A stretch of 64,000 bases of DNA from Nonomuraea indica (GTDB taxonomy: Bacteria > Actinomycetota > Actinomycetes > Streptosporangiales > Streptosporangiaceae). The notes beneath the pieces are model-generated. The model ran no database searches, had not been told where the DNA came from, and saw nothing but the letters and a program-made list of their open reading frames with translations. Every line of letters starts with the position of its first letter. Positions within the stretch are counted from its first letter, which is position 1. The position numbers and the translations under genes were made by a program. Location of the stretch: contig NZ_KZ559479.1 of assembly GCF_002850745.1 (NCBI RefSeq), forward strand, positions 36,117 to 100,116, in the 5' to 3' direction. Positions 16,638-25,215 of the stretch are shown piece after piece.

Positions 16638-16680
16638 CAGGAACCGGCCGCGACCGGCTCCTGACGCGTCGTCAACGACG
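16638..16680. promoter_or_regulatory. Two inverted repeats in the symporter leader
   Basis: CAGGAACCGG (16638-16647) pairs with CCGGCTCCTG (16654-16663) with one mismatch over a 6-base loop. CGTCGT-CA-ACGACG (16667-16680) is perfect. Both lie 22-64 bases ahead of the DUF3311 start. They could be operators or folded mRNA. The rest of the 137-base space to the WYL gene shows an AT-rich patch but no clear promoter. Confidence 0.4.
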
Positions 16681-16753
16681 GGGAGATTATCTTTAGGGTG
16701 GTATCAAGCCCTACGTCCAGATCGCCGAGCGGTAGCTCCGCCGCGCCGAACGG

Positions 16754-17752
16754 TCATCCCCCGGCCGGCACGCCGTCCTGCTCTCCCGGCGGCACGCCAT
16801 ACCGCTCCCCGTACTGCTCCGCCATCCGGGCGGCGGCCCGCGCCAGCAGCGCGCGCAGCTCTGGCGGGTCCAGCACCTCGGCCTCGGGGCCGAACCGGAG
16901 CAGCTGCCCGTAGGCCACCTCGATCGACTCCACGGCCAGCCGGGCGGTGCCGTCGGGCCGCAGCGAGGCGAGCGCGTCCGGCACCGCGGCCGGGTCGGCG
17001 ACGTGGCGCAGCATCCGCACGCCCCGCTCGGTCAGCCGCAGCGTCACGGTGGTCCGCAGCAGCGAGCGGCTGAACGCCGCCGCGTGCTCGGCCCAGAAGG
17101 CCGCCAGGTCGAAGCCGGGGTCGCGGTCGAACGTCTCCTCTCCCGCGAGCACGCCGCCGAACCTGTCCACCCGGAAGATGAGCAGCCGCGACCCGGCGCG
17201 GGCGGCCAGGTACCAGGCGCCCGCCTTCAGCACCAGCCCGTACGGCTCCAGCGTGCGCTCGCGCCCCTTGTAGGAGGCGGTGACCACGCGGTCGCTCCAC
17301 ACGGCGCGGGCCAGCGGCGCGAGCGCGGGCGGCGGCGGGTCGCCGGGGGCGAACCAGCCGGGCGCGTCCAGGTGGAAGCGCTGCGCGGCGGTGGCGGGCG
17401 CGTCGCGCAGGCCGGGCGAGAGCGCTGCGGCGGCCTTCAGCCGGGCGGTCGCCGCCACCTCCTGCAGCCCCATCTCGCGCAGCGCCTCCGGCACGCCGGA
17501 CAGGAACAGCGCCTGCGCCTCGGCCCGGTCCAGCCCGGTCAGCCGGGTCCGGTAGCCGTCGAGCAGCCGGTAGCCCCCGCCCCGCCCCCGGTCGGCGTAG
17601 ACGGGGACGCCCGACTCCGCCAGGGCGAGCACGTCGCGGTGCACGGTCCGCTCAGACACCTCCAGCTCCCTGGCCAGCTCGGCCGCCGTCATCCCGCCGC
17701 GGTTCTGCAGCAGCAGGAGCAGCGACATCAACCGCGCGGCGCGCACGGCCAC
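16754..17752 (-). CDS. YafY-type WYL-domain transcriptional regulator
   Basis: 332 residues. N-terminal winged helix (RAARLMSLLLLLQNRGGMTAAELARELEVSERTVHRDVLAL, about 4-44), a linker helix, the WYL domain (about 140-220; here SYKGRERTLEPYGLVLKAGAWYLAAR) and a C-terminal extension WCX-like segment. These proteins sense ligands, often nucleotides or single-stranded nucleic acids, and control transport or DNA-damage genes. Start GTG 17752 is the longest; GTG 17746 with GAGGTGG ahead gives the common MRAARLMSLL beginning. Target genes are not evident; the symporter pair downstream in the same direction is a candidate. Confidence 0.87.
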   Translation of the reverse strand: MAVRAARLMSLLLLLQNRGGMTAAELARELEVSERTVHRDVLALAESGVPVYADRGRGGGYRLLDGYRTRLTGLDRAEAQALFLSGVPEALREMGLQEVAATARLKAAAALSPGLRDAPATAAQRFHLDAPGWFAPGDPPPPALAPLARAVWSDRVVTASYKGRERTLEPYGLVLKAGAWYLAARAGSRLLIFRVDRFGGVLAGEETFDRDPGFDLAAFWAEHAAAFSRSLLRTTVTLRLTERGVRMLRHVADPAAVPDALASLRPDGTARLAVESIEVAYGQLLRFGPEAEVLDPPELRALLARAAARMAEQYGERYGVPPGEQDGVPAGG

Positions 17753-17933
17753 CTCACCCCCGCCGACGAGGAAAACCGCGACGCCGGTCGGACGTCGTGG
17801 AGCGGCTGGAACCGGACACCTCGCATGGCCTACCTGTAACAGACGGGAGCGGAACGGTGGTAGCCCGGGCCCTTGAGTTCCCGGCCGCGCCGACCGATGA
17901 TCCGGATGTCCCCCCTCCTACGGAAGGATCGTC

Positions 17934-18176
17934 ATGCTCCGCCGACCGCTTCTGGCCGCCACGGTGAGCGCCGCGCTCACCCTCGCCACCGTCGCCGTGA
18001 CGAGCGCCCCCGCCCAGGCCCGGCCCTGCAGGATCGACCACTTCTGCGACACCGTCTACTACTCCGACTCCTCCCACACCACCGCCGTCGGCGGTAAACG
18101 GGAGGACTGCGACGGCACCGTCCAGACCTGGGGCGTCCGTACCGGCTACCTCACCTTCACCGAGGCACCCTGCTGA
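17934..18176 (+). CDS. Small secreted protein, DUF6289-like
   Basis: 80 residues with a Sec signal peptide (MLRRPLLAATVSAALTLATV, cleavage after AQA near 28) leaving a mature peptide of about 52 residues: four cysteines (two disulfides possible), YYSDSSHTTAVGG and a WG pair. This resembles the DUF6289 family of exported actinobacterial peptides. GGAAGGA stands 6 bases before ATG. It ends 3 bases from the convergent membrane glycosyltransferase gene. Function unknown. Confidence 0.75.
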   Translation: MLRRPLLAATVSAALTLATVAVTSAPAQARPCRIDHFCDTVYYSDSSHTTAVGGKREDCDGTVQTWGVRTGYLTFTEAPC

Positions 18177-18179
18177 CGG

Positions 18180-19628
18180 TCAGCTCAGGTGCCGGTAGCG
18201 GGGCCAGGCGGCGCTCCACGGCTGCCTGAGCCCCCGGCACAGGTGCACGGTCATGCCCTGCAGTTCGTTCTCGACGCCGACGCCGTTGTCGATCCTGGCC
18301 CGCTCCTCGCAGGCCGCGTACTGGAAGTCCATGCCGCGCCGGCCGATGTTCACGGCGACGGCCACCGTGCCGGTCTCGGGGGGCGGGCCGTAGGCGTGGA
18401 GCTGGTTGTGGCCGCTGTAGACGCGCGGGACGCCGGCCCTCACCAGCTCGCCGTGCTCGCCGTACGAGCCGGTCAGCACGATCGCGCGGGCGCGCTCGCC
18501 GGGCGGCAGCGTGTCGAGCACGCCGCGCACGGCGGCGGTGAACCGCGGCCAGCCGACCGACTCCCGCGCCACCTCGTTGATCGCCGGGATGGGGGTGGAG
18601 GCCAGCACGGTCACCGGGACCAGCGGCAGCGCGAGCAGCACGCCGCCGACGGCGTTGCAGCCGAGCGCGACGCCCGCCGAGCGTCGCCGGCCGGCGCCGG
18701 CCGCCTCGGCGCTCACGCAGCCCGCCGCGAACAGCAGCAGGATCAGCCCGCCCGTGTAGTCGAACCGGCCGCCGCCGGCCAGCGTGGCAGCGGCGGCCAC
18801 CGGATAGGCCACGGCCGCCGCCCGTACCCGGCGGTCACGCCACAGCCGCCACCAGCCGAACGCGCCGATCACCGCCACCACCGGGCCGAACAGCAGCAGC
18901 TGCATCGGCACGAACAGCACCCGCATCTCGGCGCCCTCGTCGGCGCTGAGCGCCTCGGCCATCGCGAGCTGCGGCCAGCCGTTCGTCACCTGGTAGAGCA
19001 GGTTGGGAGCGGCCAGCACCGCCGCGGCCAGCGCGCCCGCCCACAGCCACGGGCTCGCCAGGACCCGGCGCGGCCCCACCGCGGCCAGCCCCGCGGCCAG
19101 CCCGGCGAACAGCAGCGCGATCAGCAGTTTGTTGTACGTGGCGAGCCCGGCGACCACCCCCACCGCGAGCCACCACCGCGGCTGCCCGCGCAGCAGCGCC
19201 CGCAGCGTGAACAGGATCGCCGCCGTCCAGAACGGCAGGTCGAAGCTCACCGTCAGCATCGTGTGGCCGGCGATCAGCGTGTAGACGCCGCCGGCCGTGC
19301 CGAACGCCGCCAGCGTCTGCGCCGTGGCGCGGCCCCCGAGTTCGCGCGCGACCAGCGCCACCAGCACGACGAGCAGCCCCGCCGCCAGCGCGGGCAACAC
19401 CCGCAGGCCGGGGAGCGTGTCGCCGAACACCGCCCGCGACAGGCCCGCCAGCAGCGGCGTGAGCGGCGGCTGGTCCACGTACCCCCACGCGGGATGCTCC
19501 GACAGCACCCGGAAGTACAGCTCGTCCCGGTGGTGGCCGTAGCCGCCGGAGGTGAGCAGCAGCAGCGCGACCAGCGCGCCGGAGACGGCGGCGACCGGCC
19601 GCCGGGCGGGGGGAGGGGGGAGGTCCAT
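18180..19628 (-). CDS. GT39/ArnT-like membrane glycosyltransferase
   Basis: About 482 residues, 10-12 hydrophobic helices and a C-terminal extracytoplasmic domain. The first loop has HRDELYFRVLSEHPAWGYVDQPPLTPLL, with the acidic residue that is catalytic in GT39/GT83 enzymes. These enzymes move a sugar from polyprenyl phosphate to lipid or protein on the outer face of the membrane. The tail domain (about 390-482) has GSYGEHGELVRAGVPRVYSGHN. Start uncertain: ATG 19628, or GTG 19637; no good ribosome site, so it may be leaderless. It is divergent from the trp leader. Confidence 0.82.
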   Translation of the reverse strand: MDLPPPPARRPVAAVSGALVALLLLTSGGYGHHRDELYFRVLSEHPAWGYVDQPPLTPLLAGLSRAVFGDTLPGLRVLPALAAGLLVVLVALVARELGGRATAQTLAAFGTAGGVYTLIAGHTMLTVSFDLPFWTAAILFTLRALLRGQPRWWLAVGVVAGLATYNKLLIALLFAGLAAGLAAVGPRRVLASPWLWAGALAAAVLAAPNLLYQVTNGWPQLAMAEALSADEGAEMRVLFVPMQLLLFGPVVAVIGAFGWWRLWRDRRVRAAAVAYPVAAAATLAGGGRFDYTGGLILLLFAAGCVSAEAAGAGRRRSAGVALGCNAVGGVLLALPLVPVTVLASTPIPAINEVARESVGWPRFTAAVRGVLDTLPPGERARAIVLTGSYGEHGELVRAGVPRVYSGHNQLHAYGPPPETGTVAVAVNIGRRGMDFQYAACEERARIDNGVGVENELQGMTVHLCRGLRQPWSAAWPRYRHLS

Positions 19629-19665
19629 GGGCGTCACGCTAACCGCCGCGCCCCCGCGGGTCACG

Positions 19666-19695
19666 TTGCGAGATCTTGCGTGCGACGGTTACCCT
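19666..19695 (+). promoter_or_regulatory. Promoter of the trp leader
   Basis: -35-like TTGCGA (19666-19671), 18-base spacer, -10 TACCCT (19690-19695). The expected start of transcription, about 7 bases after the -10, falls on the ATG of the leader peptide at 19702, implying a leaderless transcript. Confidence 0.5.
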
Positions 19696-19701
19696 GTCGC
19701 C

Positions 19702-19743
19702 ATGCGAAACCGCGTCGAGCTTCAGTGGTGGCGCCGCTCCTAG
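19702..19743 (+). CDS. trpL: trp leader peptide with two adjacent Trp codons
   Basis: A 13-codon ORF, MRNRVELQWWRRS, with TGGTGG at codons 9-10 followed by TAG. Placed 110 bases ahead of trpEG and followed by a terminator hairpin, it is the ribosome sensor of a transcription attenuator: low Trp-tRNA stalls the ribosome at the Trp codons. No ribosome binding site is visible, in line with a leaderless start. Confidence 0.85.
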   Translation: MRNRVELQWWRRS

Positions 19744-19797
19744 GCGGCGCTGGTTTCGCATCTCACAACGGACGGCCGCCCCGGATGGCGGCCTTTC
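19744..19797 (+). terminator. trp attenuator: competing stems and intrinsic terminator
   Basis: GGTTTCGCAT (19752-19761) is the exact complement of the first ten bases of the leader ORF, ATGCGAAACC (19702-19711). The terminator is GGCCGCC-CCGGAT-GGCGGCC (19774-19793) followed by TTTCTC. GGCGGC (19743-19748) can pair with GCCGCC (19775-19780) as antiterminator, so a ribosome halted at the Trp codons would free the 2:3 pairing. Confidence 0.8.
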
Positions 19798-19853
19798 TCG
19801 TGTCCGCCCCCGGGGCGCATCAGGTTACGGCGACGGTCGGCAAAGGGGCACAG

Positions 19854-21992
19854 GTGGAGACGAGCGGATATACCAGCGGTTACGTCACGGCCGGGGGCAT
19901 CGGGGTCGAGCGCGAGACGCGCGAGACGTCGGAGGCGGCGCTGGAGGAGATCGTGACGGCCCTCGGCGAGCGGCGCGGCGGCGCGTTCTCGTCCGGCATG
20001 GACTATCCCGGCCGCTACAGCCGATGGGCGTTCGGCTACGTCGACCCCTGCCTGGAGCTCGTCGCCAAGGGCCGCACCATCTCCGCGACCGCGCTCAACG
20101 AGCGCGGGCGCGTCGTGCTGCCCGCCGTCGCCTCCTGCCTGCTGGCGGCCGGCAAGCCGGTCACCGAGCCGACGGCGGGCCGGGTCGAGGTGTACGTGCC
20201 CGAATCCGAGGACCTGCTGCCGGAGGAGATGCGCAGCCGCCGGCCCACCGTGTTCACCGCGATCCGCGAGGTCATCGCCGCCTTCCGCGGCGACGACCCG
20301 CACCTGGGGCTCTACGGCGCCTTCGGCTACGACCTGGCCTTCCAGTTCGAGCCGATCCGGCAGGAGCTCGTCCGGCCCGACGACCAGCGCGACCTGGTGC
20401 TGCACCTGCCCGACCGGCTCGTCGTCATCGACCGGCAGCGCGAGACCTGCGTCGAGCACCGCTACGAGTTCACCGTCGACGGGACGAGCACCCGCGGCCT
20501 GGACCGCACCGGCGCCGCCACCCCCGTCGTGACCCCCACCCAGATCCCCAAAAATCCGGAGAAGGGGGAGTACGCGAAGGTCGTCGCGGCGGCCAAGGAG
20601 AAGTTCAAGCGCGGCGACCTGTTCGAAGTGGTGCCCGGCCAGGTCTTCCACGCCGTCTGCACCGACCCGGCCGCCTTCTACCGAAGCCTGCGCCACAGCA
20701 ACCCCGCGCCGTACGAGTTCATCATCAGCCTCGGCGAGGGCGAGCACCTCGTCGGCGCCTCGCCCGAGATGTACGTCCGCGTCACCGGCGACCGCGTCGA
20801 GACCTGCCCCATCTCCGGCACGATCGCCCGCGGCAGCAACCCCGTCGAGGACGCCGAGGCCATCCGCACCCTCCTGACCAGCGTGAAGGAGGAGTCGGAG
20901 CTGACCATGTGCACCGACGTCGACCGCAACGACAAGTCGCGCATCTGCGTGCCCGGCTCCGTGCAGGTCATCGGCCGCCGCCAGATCGAGCTCTACTCCC
21001 GGCTCATCCACACCGTCGACCACATCGAGGGCCGGCTGCGCCCCGAGTTCGACGCGCTGGACGCCTTCCTCACCCACATGTGGGCCGTCACCGTCACCGG
21101 CGCGCCCAAGACCTGGGCGATGCAGTTCATCGAGGACCACGAGGCCACCACCCGCCGCTGGTACGGCGGCGCCATCGGCTTCATCGGCTTCGACGGCTCC
21201 ATGAACACCGGCCTGACCCTGCGCACCGCCCAGATCAGGCACGGCGTCGCGACGGTCCGGGCGGGGGCGACGCTGCTGTTCGACTCCGACCCGGCCGCCG
21301 AGGAGCGCGAGACCGAGCTGAAGGCCAGCGCCCTGCTCGGCGCGCTCGCCGCCGTCAACGAGCCGTCCGCCGCGGCCGTCACCCCGGCCCGCGACCAGCC
21401 CGGCCTCGGAATGAAGGTGCTGCTCGTCGACCACGAGGACTCCTTCGTCAACACACTGGCCGACTACTTCCGGCAGGAGGGGGCGGACGTGGTGACGCTG
21501 CGCCACGGCTTCCCCACCGAGATGATCGACTCGATCGCCCCCGACCTGGTCGTCCTGTCGCCCGGCCCCGGCTGGCCGTCCGACTTCGGGATGTCCGCCC
21601 TGATCGACCAGGTGTACGCGCGCGGGCTGCCGGTCTTCGGCGTCTGCCTCGGCCTGCAGGCCATGGTCGAGCACGCGGGCGGCTCGCTGGAGCTCCTCGA
21701 CTACCCCGAGCACGGCAAGCGCGGCCAGGTCGGCCGCCTCGGCGACAGCGCGCTGCTCGACGGGCTGCCCGAGCAGTTCACCGCGGCCCGCTACCACTCC
21801 CTGCACGCCAAGCGGCCCGGTGTCGTCGGCTTCGCCGCCACCGCCGTCACGCCCGACGGCAACGTGATGGCGATCGAGGACACCGCCAACCGGCGCTTCG
21901 CCGTCCAGTTCCACCCCGAGTCGATCCTCACGGCCGAGGGCGGCGCGGGTGCCAGGATCATCGCCAACGTCCTGCGCCTGGCCCGCCGCTGA
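19854..21992 (+). CDS. trpE: Anthranilate synthase, TrpE-TrpG fusion
   Basis: 712 residues joining both subunits: the chorismate-binding component I (about 1-510, with GAFGYDL, EVVPGQVF, YEFIISLGEGEHLVGASPEM, CPISGTIARG, TVTGAPK) and a class I glutamine amidotransferase (about 522-712; nucleophile Cys in GVCLGLQAM, His and Glu in FHPES). It converts chorismate and glutamine to anthranilate, the first step of tryptophan synthesis. Fused forms occur in actinomycetes both in primary and in antibiotic pathways. Start GTG 19854 follows AAAGGGG. Regulated by the attenuator ahead. The only other trp gene in the window is trpF at 39971. Confidence 0.93.
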   Translation: METSGYTSGYVTAGGIGVERETRETSEAALEEIVTALGERRGGAFSSGMDYPGRYSRWAFGYVDPCLELVAKGRTISATALNERGRVVLPAVASCLLAAGKPVTEPTAGRVEVYVPESEDLLPEEMRSRRPTVFTAIREVIAAFRGDDPHLGLYGAFGYDLAFQFEPIRQELVRPDDQRDLVLHLPDRLVVIDRQRETCVEHRYEFTVDGTSTRGLDRTGAATPVVTPTQIPKNPEKGEYAKVVAAAKEKFKRGDLFEVVPGQVFHAVCTDPAAFYRSLRHSNPAPYEFIISLGEGEHLVGASPEMYVRVTGDRVETCPISGTIARGSNPVEDAEAIRTLLTSVKEESELTMCTDVDRNDKSRICVPGSVQVIGRRQIELYSRLIHTVDHIEGRLRPEFDALDAFLTHMWAVTVTGAPKTWAMQFIEDHEATTRRWYGGAIGFIGFDGSMNTGLTLRTAQIRHGVATVRAGATLLFDSDPAAEERETELKASALLGALAAVNEPSAAAVTPARDQPGLGMKVLLVDHEDSFVNTLADYFRQEGADVVTLRHGFPTEMIDSIAPDLVVLSPGPGWPSDFGMSALIDQVYARGLPVFGVCLGLQAMVEHAGGSLELLDYPEHGKRGQVGRLGDSALLDGLPEQFTAARYHSLHAKRPGVVGFAATAVTPDGNVMAIEDTANRRFAVQFHPESILTAEGGAGARIIANVLRLARR

Positions 21993-22104
21993 CGTCCTCG
22001 GCCCCGCCGCTGGCGTCCTCCCGGCCCCGCCGTGCCCGGTCCCGCCGTTCCCGGCTCCCGGCCCCGCCGTGCCCGGAGCCGCCGTTCCCGGCTCCCGGCC
22101 CGGC
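21984..22104. repeat. Repeats over and behind the trpEG stop codon
   Basis: GCCGCTgACGTCCTC and GCCGCTgGCGTCCTC (21985 and 22006) form an imperfect 22-bp duplication whose first copy holds the trpEG stop. Behind it a block of about 40 bases containing GCCGTGCCCGG and CCGTTCCCGGCTCCCGGCCC occurs twice (about 22027 and 22066). Confidence 0.6.
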
Positions 22105-22105
22105 G

Positions 22106-22138
22106 CCGCCGCTCCCGCGCCACCCGCGGGAGCGGCGG
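22106..22138 (+). terminator. Terminator hairpin behind trpEG
   Basis: Perfect 13-base arms CCGCCGCTCCCGC (22106-22118) and GCGGGAGCGGCGG (22126-22138) with a 7-base loop. No U run. Confidence 0.7.
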
Positions 22139-22276
22139 ACACGCGCCCCGGCCGCCGGCTCGCGGCCGGGCATGTCACCCGCGAGTCAGAACCCGTAATT
22201 GGGCCTTGTCAGGGCAGCGCCGCGGGCCGACATTCTGAGCGACAGCGCCGATCGGGGACGACCTCAGGAGGCTCGC

Positions 22277-23092
22277 TTGCCCACCCCCCGCCGCACCCTC
22301 ACCCTGCTCGCAGCGGTCACGCTCGTCCTCGCCCCGGCCACGGCCGAGGCGCACGCCGCCGAGGTCCCCGACGCGATGGCCTCCCTGGGCGACTCCATCA
22401 CCCGCGGCTTCAACGCGTGCGGATTCTTCGTCGACTGCACCTCACGGTCCTGGGCCACCGGCTCCAGCTCGACGGTGAACAGCCACTACCTGCGGTTCCG
22501 GGCGGTGAACCCCTCCGTCGTCGCCCACAACGACGCGCGCTCCGGCGCCAAGGTCGCCGACCTGGCCGGCCAGGCCGACCGGGCCGTCTCCCAGGGGGTG
22601 GACCACGTCACGATCCTGATCGGGGCCAACGACGCCTGCACCTCCTCCGAGACGGGCATGACCACGGTCGCCGACTTCGAGTCCAGGTTCCGCGCGGCGA
22701 TGCAACGGCTCACCACCGGCCTCCCCGAGGCGTCGGTCTTCGTCTCCAGCATCCCCGACGTCAAACGCCTGTGGGAGGTCGGCCGGAACAGCTCCTCGGC
22801 CCGCGCCGCCTGGTCCGCGTTCTCCATCTGCCAGTCGATGCTGGCGGCCCCCCGCTCCACCGACCCGGCCGACGCCGACCGGCGTGAGCGGGTGCGCCAG
22901 CGGGTGTCCGACTACAACGCGGTGCTGGCCAGGGTGTGCGCCGAGCAGGCCAGGTGCAGGTACGACGGCGGCGCCGTCTTCTCCTACCCGTTCGCGCTGT
23001 CACACCTGAGCACCTGGGACTACTTCCATCCCAACTCCTCCGGCCAGCGGCTGCTCGCCGAGATCACCTACACCGCCGCCTTCGACCTGTGA
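22277..23092 (+). CDS. Secreted SGNH/GDSL-type hydrolase
   Basis: 271 residues. Signal peptide (about 1-30, LTLLAAVTLVLAPATAEAHA), then SGNH blocks: GDSITRGF (catalytic Ser, about residue 40), the oxyanion Gly, GANDAC (block III Asn), and near the end DYFHPN with the Asp-His pair. These enzymes hydrolyse lipids, acyl sugars or similar esters outside the cell. Cysteines at CGFF, DCTS, DACT, ICQS, RVCAE and RCRY could form disulfides. Start TTG 22277 has AGGAGG 5 bases ahead. Confidence 0.87.
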   Translation: MPTPRRTLTLLAAVTLVLAPATAEAHAAEVPDAMASLGDSITRGFNACGFFVDCTSRSWATGSSSTVNSHYLRFRAVNPSVVAHNDARSGAKVADLAGQADRAVSQGVDHVTILIGANDACTSSETGMTTVADFESRFRAAMQRLTTGLPEASVFVSSIPDVKRLWEVGRNSSSARAAWSAFSICQSMLAAPRSTDPADADRRERVRQRVSDYNAVLARVCAEQARCRYDGGAVFSYPFALSHLSTWDYFHPNSSGQRLLAEITYTAAFDL

Positions 23093-23179
23093 CGGCCGGG
23101 GCCGGACCGCGCCCGCGACGGGCTCCGGCGTGGGCAAAACGCGGGCGGCGGCGTGCGGGAGCCCCGTAAAGTCTGCCGC

Positions 23180-24325
23180 ATGCTCCCCGTAGACCTGCCC
23201 GACACGGTGCGTGAGGCCCTGCTCGCCCCACTGGTCGATCACCACTGCAACGGGGTGCGGCGCGACGAGCTGTCACGGTCGCGGTTCGAGCTGCTGATCG
23301 GTGACGGAGGCGGCCCGGCGCCCCCCGGCACGACCCACTTCGACACCCCGTTCGGCGTCGCCCTGCGCCGCTGGTGCGCCCCGGTGCTCGGGCTCGCCCC
23401 GCACGTGACCCCGTCCGTCTACCTGTCACGCCGGGCCGAGCTCGGCCCCGGCGAGGTCAACCGGCGGCTGCTGCGGGCCGCCGGGGTGGCGGCGTTCCTG
23501 GTGGACACCGGCGTGGAGAGCGGCGAGCTGCTGTCGGCGGCCGAGATGGGCCGGCACGCCGACGCCGCGGCCGACGAGATCGTCCGCATCGAGCAGATCG
23601 AGCACGACGTGGCCGAGATGGCGCGGATCGCCGTCGACTACATGGACAGCCTCGCCGAGGAGCTCGTCGCCCGCGCCGCCCGGGCCGTCGGCATGAACAC
23701 CGTCATCGCGCACCGCTGCGGCCTCGACTTCGACCCGTCACGGCCGAGCCGCGGCTCGGTGATCGCCGCGGCGAACCGGCGGCTGTCCGACCCCAAGGAG
23801 CGCCTGACCGACCCCGTCCTGCTGCGCCACCTGCTGTGGACCGCGGTCGACGTGGCCCGCGAGCGGGGCCTGCCGCTGCAGTTCCACACCGGGGCCGGCG
23901 AGGCCGACGTCGAGCTGCACCGTGCCGACCCGGCCCGGATGACGGGCTTCATCAAGGCGCTGCAGCCGATCGGGGTGCCGGTGGTGCTGCTGCACTGCTA
24001 CCCGTTCCACCGTCAGGCCGCCTACCTCGCCGCCACGTTCCCGCACGTGTACGTCGACGTCGGCCTGGCGCTGGCCCGCACGGCGGCCGGGGCGGCGCGG
24101 GTGATGGAGGAGGTGCTGGAGCTGGCGCCGTTCCACAAGCAGCTCTTCGGCTCCGACTGTTCCGGCATGGCCGAGAGCTGCCACCTGGCCGCCGTGTACT
24201 TCCGGAGGTCACTGGCCGCGGCCCTCAAGCCGCGCCTCGACGCGGACGAGTGGACCGCGGCCGACGCCGCGCGCGTGGCGCACATGGTGGGCTCCGGCAA
24301 CGCCCGGCGGATCTACCGCCTCTGA
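23180..24325 (+). CDS. FluG-like amidohydrolase (TIM-barrel metal hydrolase)
   Basis: 381 residues from ATG 23180. Metal-site candidates of the amidohydrolase fold are DHHCNG (about 20), Lys/His positions around HRCGLDF, LQFHTGAGE (about 233), LLHCYPFHRQAAYLA (about 270) and LFGSDC (about 323, the final Asp). The order matches the amidohydrolase half that is fused to glutamine synthetase I-like domains in FluG proteins, here stand-alone. Substrate unknown. No operon partner: the SGNH gene ends 87 bases earlier and thyX begins 94 bases later. Confidence 0.75.
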   Translation: MLPVDLPDTVREALLAPLVDHHCNGVRRDELSRSRFELLIGDGGGPAPPGTTHFDTPFGVALRRWCAPVLGLAPHVTPSVYLSRRAELGPGEVNRRLLRAAGVAAFLVDTGVESGELLSAAEMGRHADAAADEIVRIEQIEHDVAEMARIAVDYMDSLAEELVARAARAVGMNTVIAHRCGLDFDPSRPSRGSVIAAANRRLSDPKERLTDPVLLRHLLWTAVDVARERGLPLQFHTGAGEADVELHRADPARMTGFIKALQPIGVPVVLLHCYPFHRQAAYLAATFPHVYVDVGLALARTAAGAARVMEEVLELAPFHKQLFGSDCSGMAESCHLAAVYFRRSLAAALKPRLDADEWTAADAARVAHMVGSGNARRIYRL

Positions 24326-24419
24326 CACGCCGCTCCGCGGTCACCCCCCGAAGTCGCGTCCGGGGCCGCGACCTGGTTTGCTTGGGCCGTCACATCGCCT
24401 AACCGAGCGGGGGCTCGCC

Positions 24420-25202
24420 ATGCGCACCGTCGAACCCGAGGTCTTCCTCGTCGCCCGACCGCAGCTCGACTACGACGAGCTCGCCCGCTACCTGCAGGAG
24501 GTCGGCGGCCAGAGCTGGCTGGAGCGGCTCGACCGGGGCGACCTCGACGCGCAGAATCTCGCCGAGTTCGCCGGCCGCCTGTGCTACCGCTCCTTCGAAC
24601 CCGGCCTCAACCCCAACGTCGTCCGCATCCGGGGCCAGCAGGACGAGTACCTCCGCAACATCCTGGCCAGCGCGCACGGCTCCGTCCTGGAGCACGTCAG
24701 CTTCAGCTTCGTGCTGCACAACGTCAGCCGGGTCCTCACCCACGAGCTGGTCCGGCACCGGCCGGGCGTCGCCATCTCCCAGGAGTCGCTGCGCTTCGTC
24801 CGGCTGGACGAGCTGCCCTTCTGGTTCCCCGAGTGGGCCAAGGAGGACGGCGAGCTGATGGAACGGGCCACGGCCGTGCTGCGCGAGCTGGAGGCGTTCC
24901 AGCTGTGGATGGCCGAGCACTTCGGCCTCGACGAGGAGGGCGTGCCGTTCTCGGAGAAGAAGCACCGCACGTCGTTCATGCGCCGCTTCGCCCCCGAGGG
25001 CGTGGCCACCGGCCTGGTGTGGACCGCCAACGTCCGCACGCTGCGCCACACCATCGAGGCCCGCACCGCCGCCGGCGCGGAGGAGGAGATCCGCCTGCTC
25101 TTCCAGCGCATCGGCGAGCTGATGGTCAAGGAGGCCCCCGCCCTGTTCGGCGACTACACCGTCGAGGACGGGGCGTGGATCCCGGGCTGGCGCAAGGTCT
25201 GA
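24420..25202 (+). CDS. thyX: Flavin-dependent thymidylate synthase ThyX (variant motif)
   Basis: 260 residues. ThyX makes dTMP from dUMP with methylenetetrahydrofolate, FAD and NADPH. The flavin/dUMP signature is present as RHRPGVAISQESLRF (112-126). In the usual form there are seven residues between RHR and the serine; here there are eight (Ser123), so the loop is one residue longer. Other family parts are HGSVLEHVSFSF (FAD-contact histidine) and the late RTLRHTIEART with the conserved Arg-His. ATG 24420 follows GCGGGGGC. Confidence 0.85.
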   Translation: MRTVEPEVFLVARPQLDYDELARYLQEVGGQSWLERLDRGDLDAQNLAEFAGRLCYRSFEPGLNPNVVRIRGQQDEYLRNILASAHGSVLEHVSFSFVLHNVSRVLTHELVRHRPGVAISQESLRFVRLDELPFWFPEWAKEDGELMERATAVLRELEAFQLWMAEHFGLDEEGVPFSEKKHRTSFMRRFAPEGVATGLVWTANVRTLRHTIEARTAAGAEEEIRLLFQRIGELMVKEAPALFGDYTVEDGAWIPGWRKV

Positions 25203-25215
25203 GCGGCTCCGCGCC

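Noticed and set aside
18189..19800. A plus-strand frame that stays open from 18189 into trpEG, apparently adding about 550 residues
   Set aside because: Its composition (Gln/His/Arg/Pro rich) is the shadow of the GT39 gene on the other strand, and it would read through the attenuator. The GTG at 19854 with AAAGGGG is the true start.
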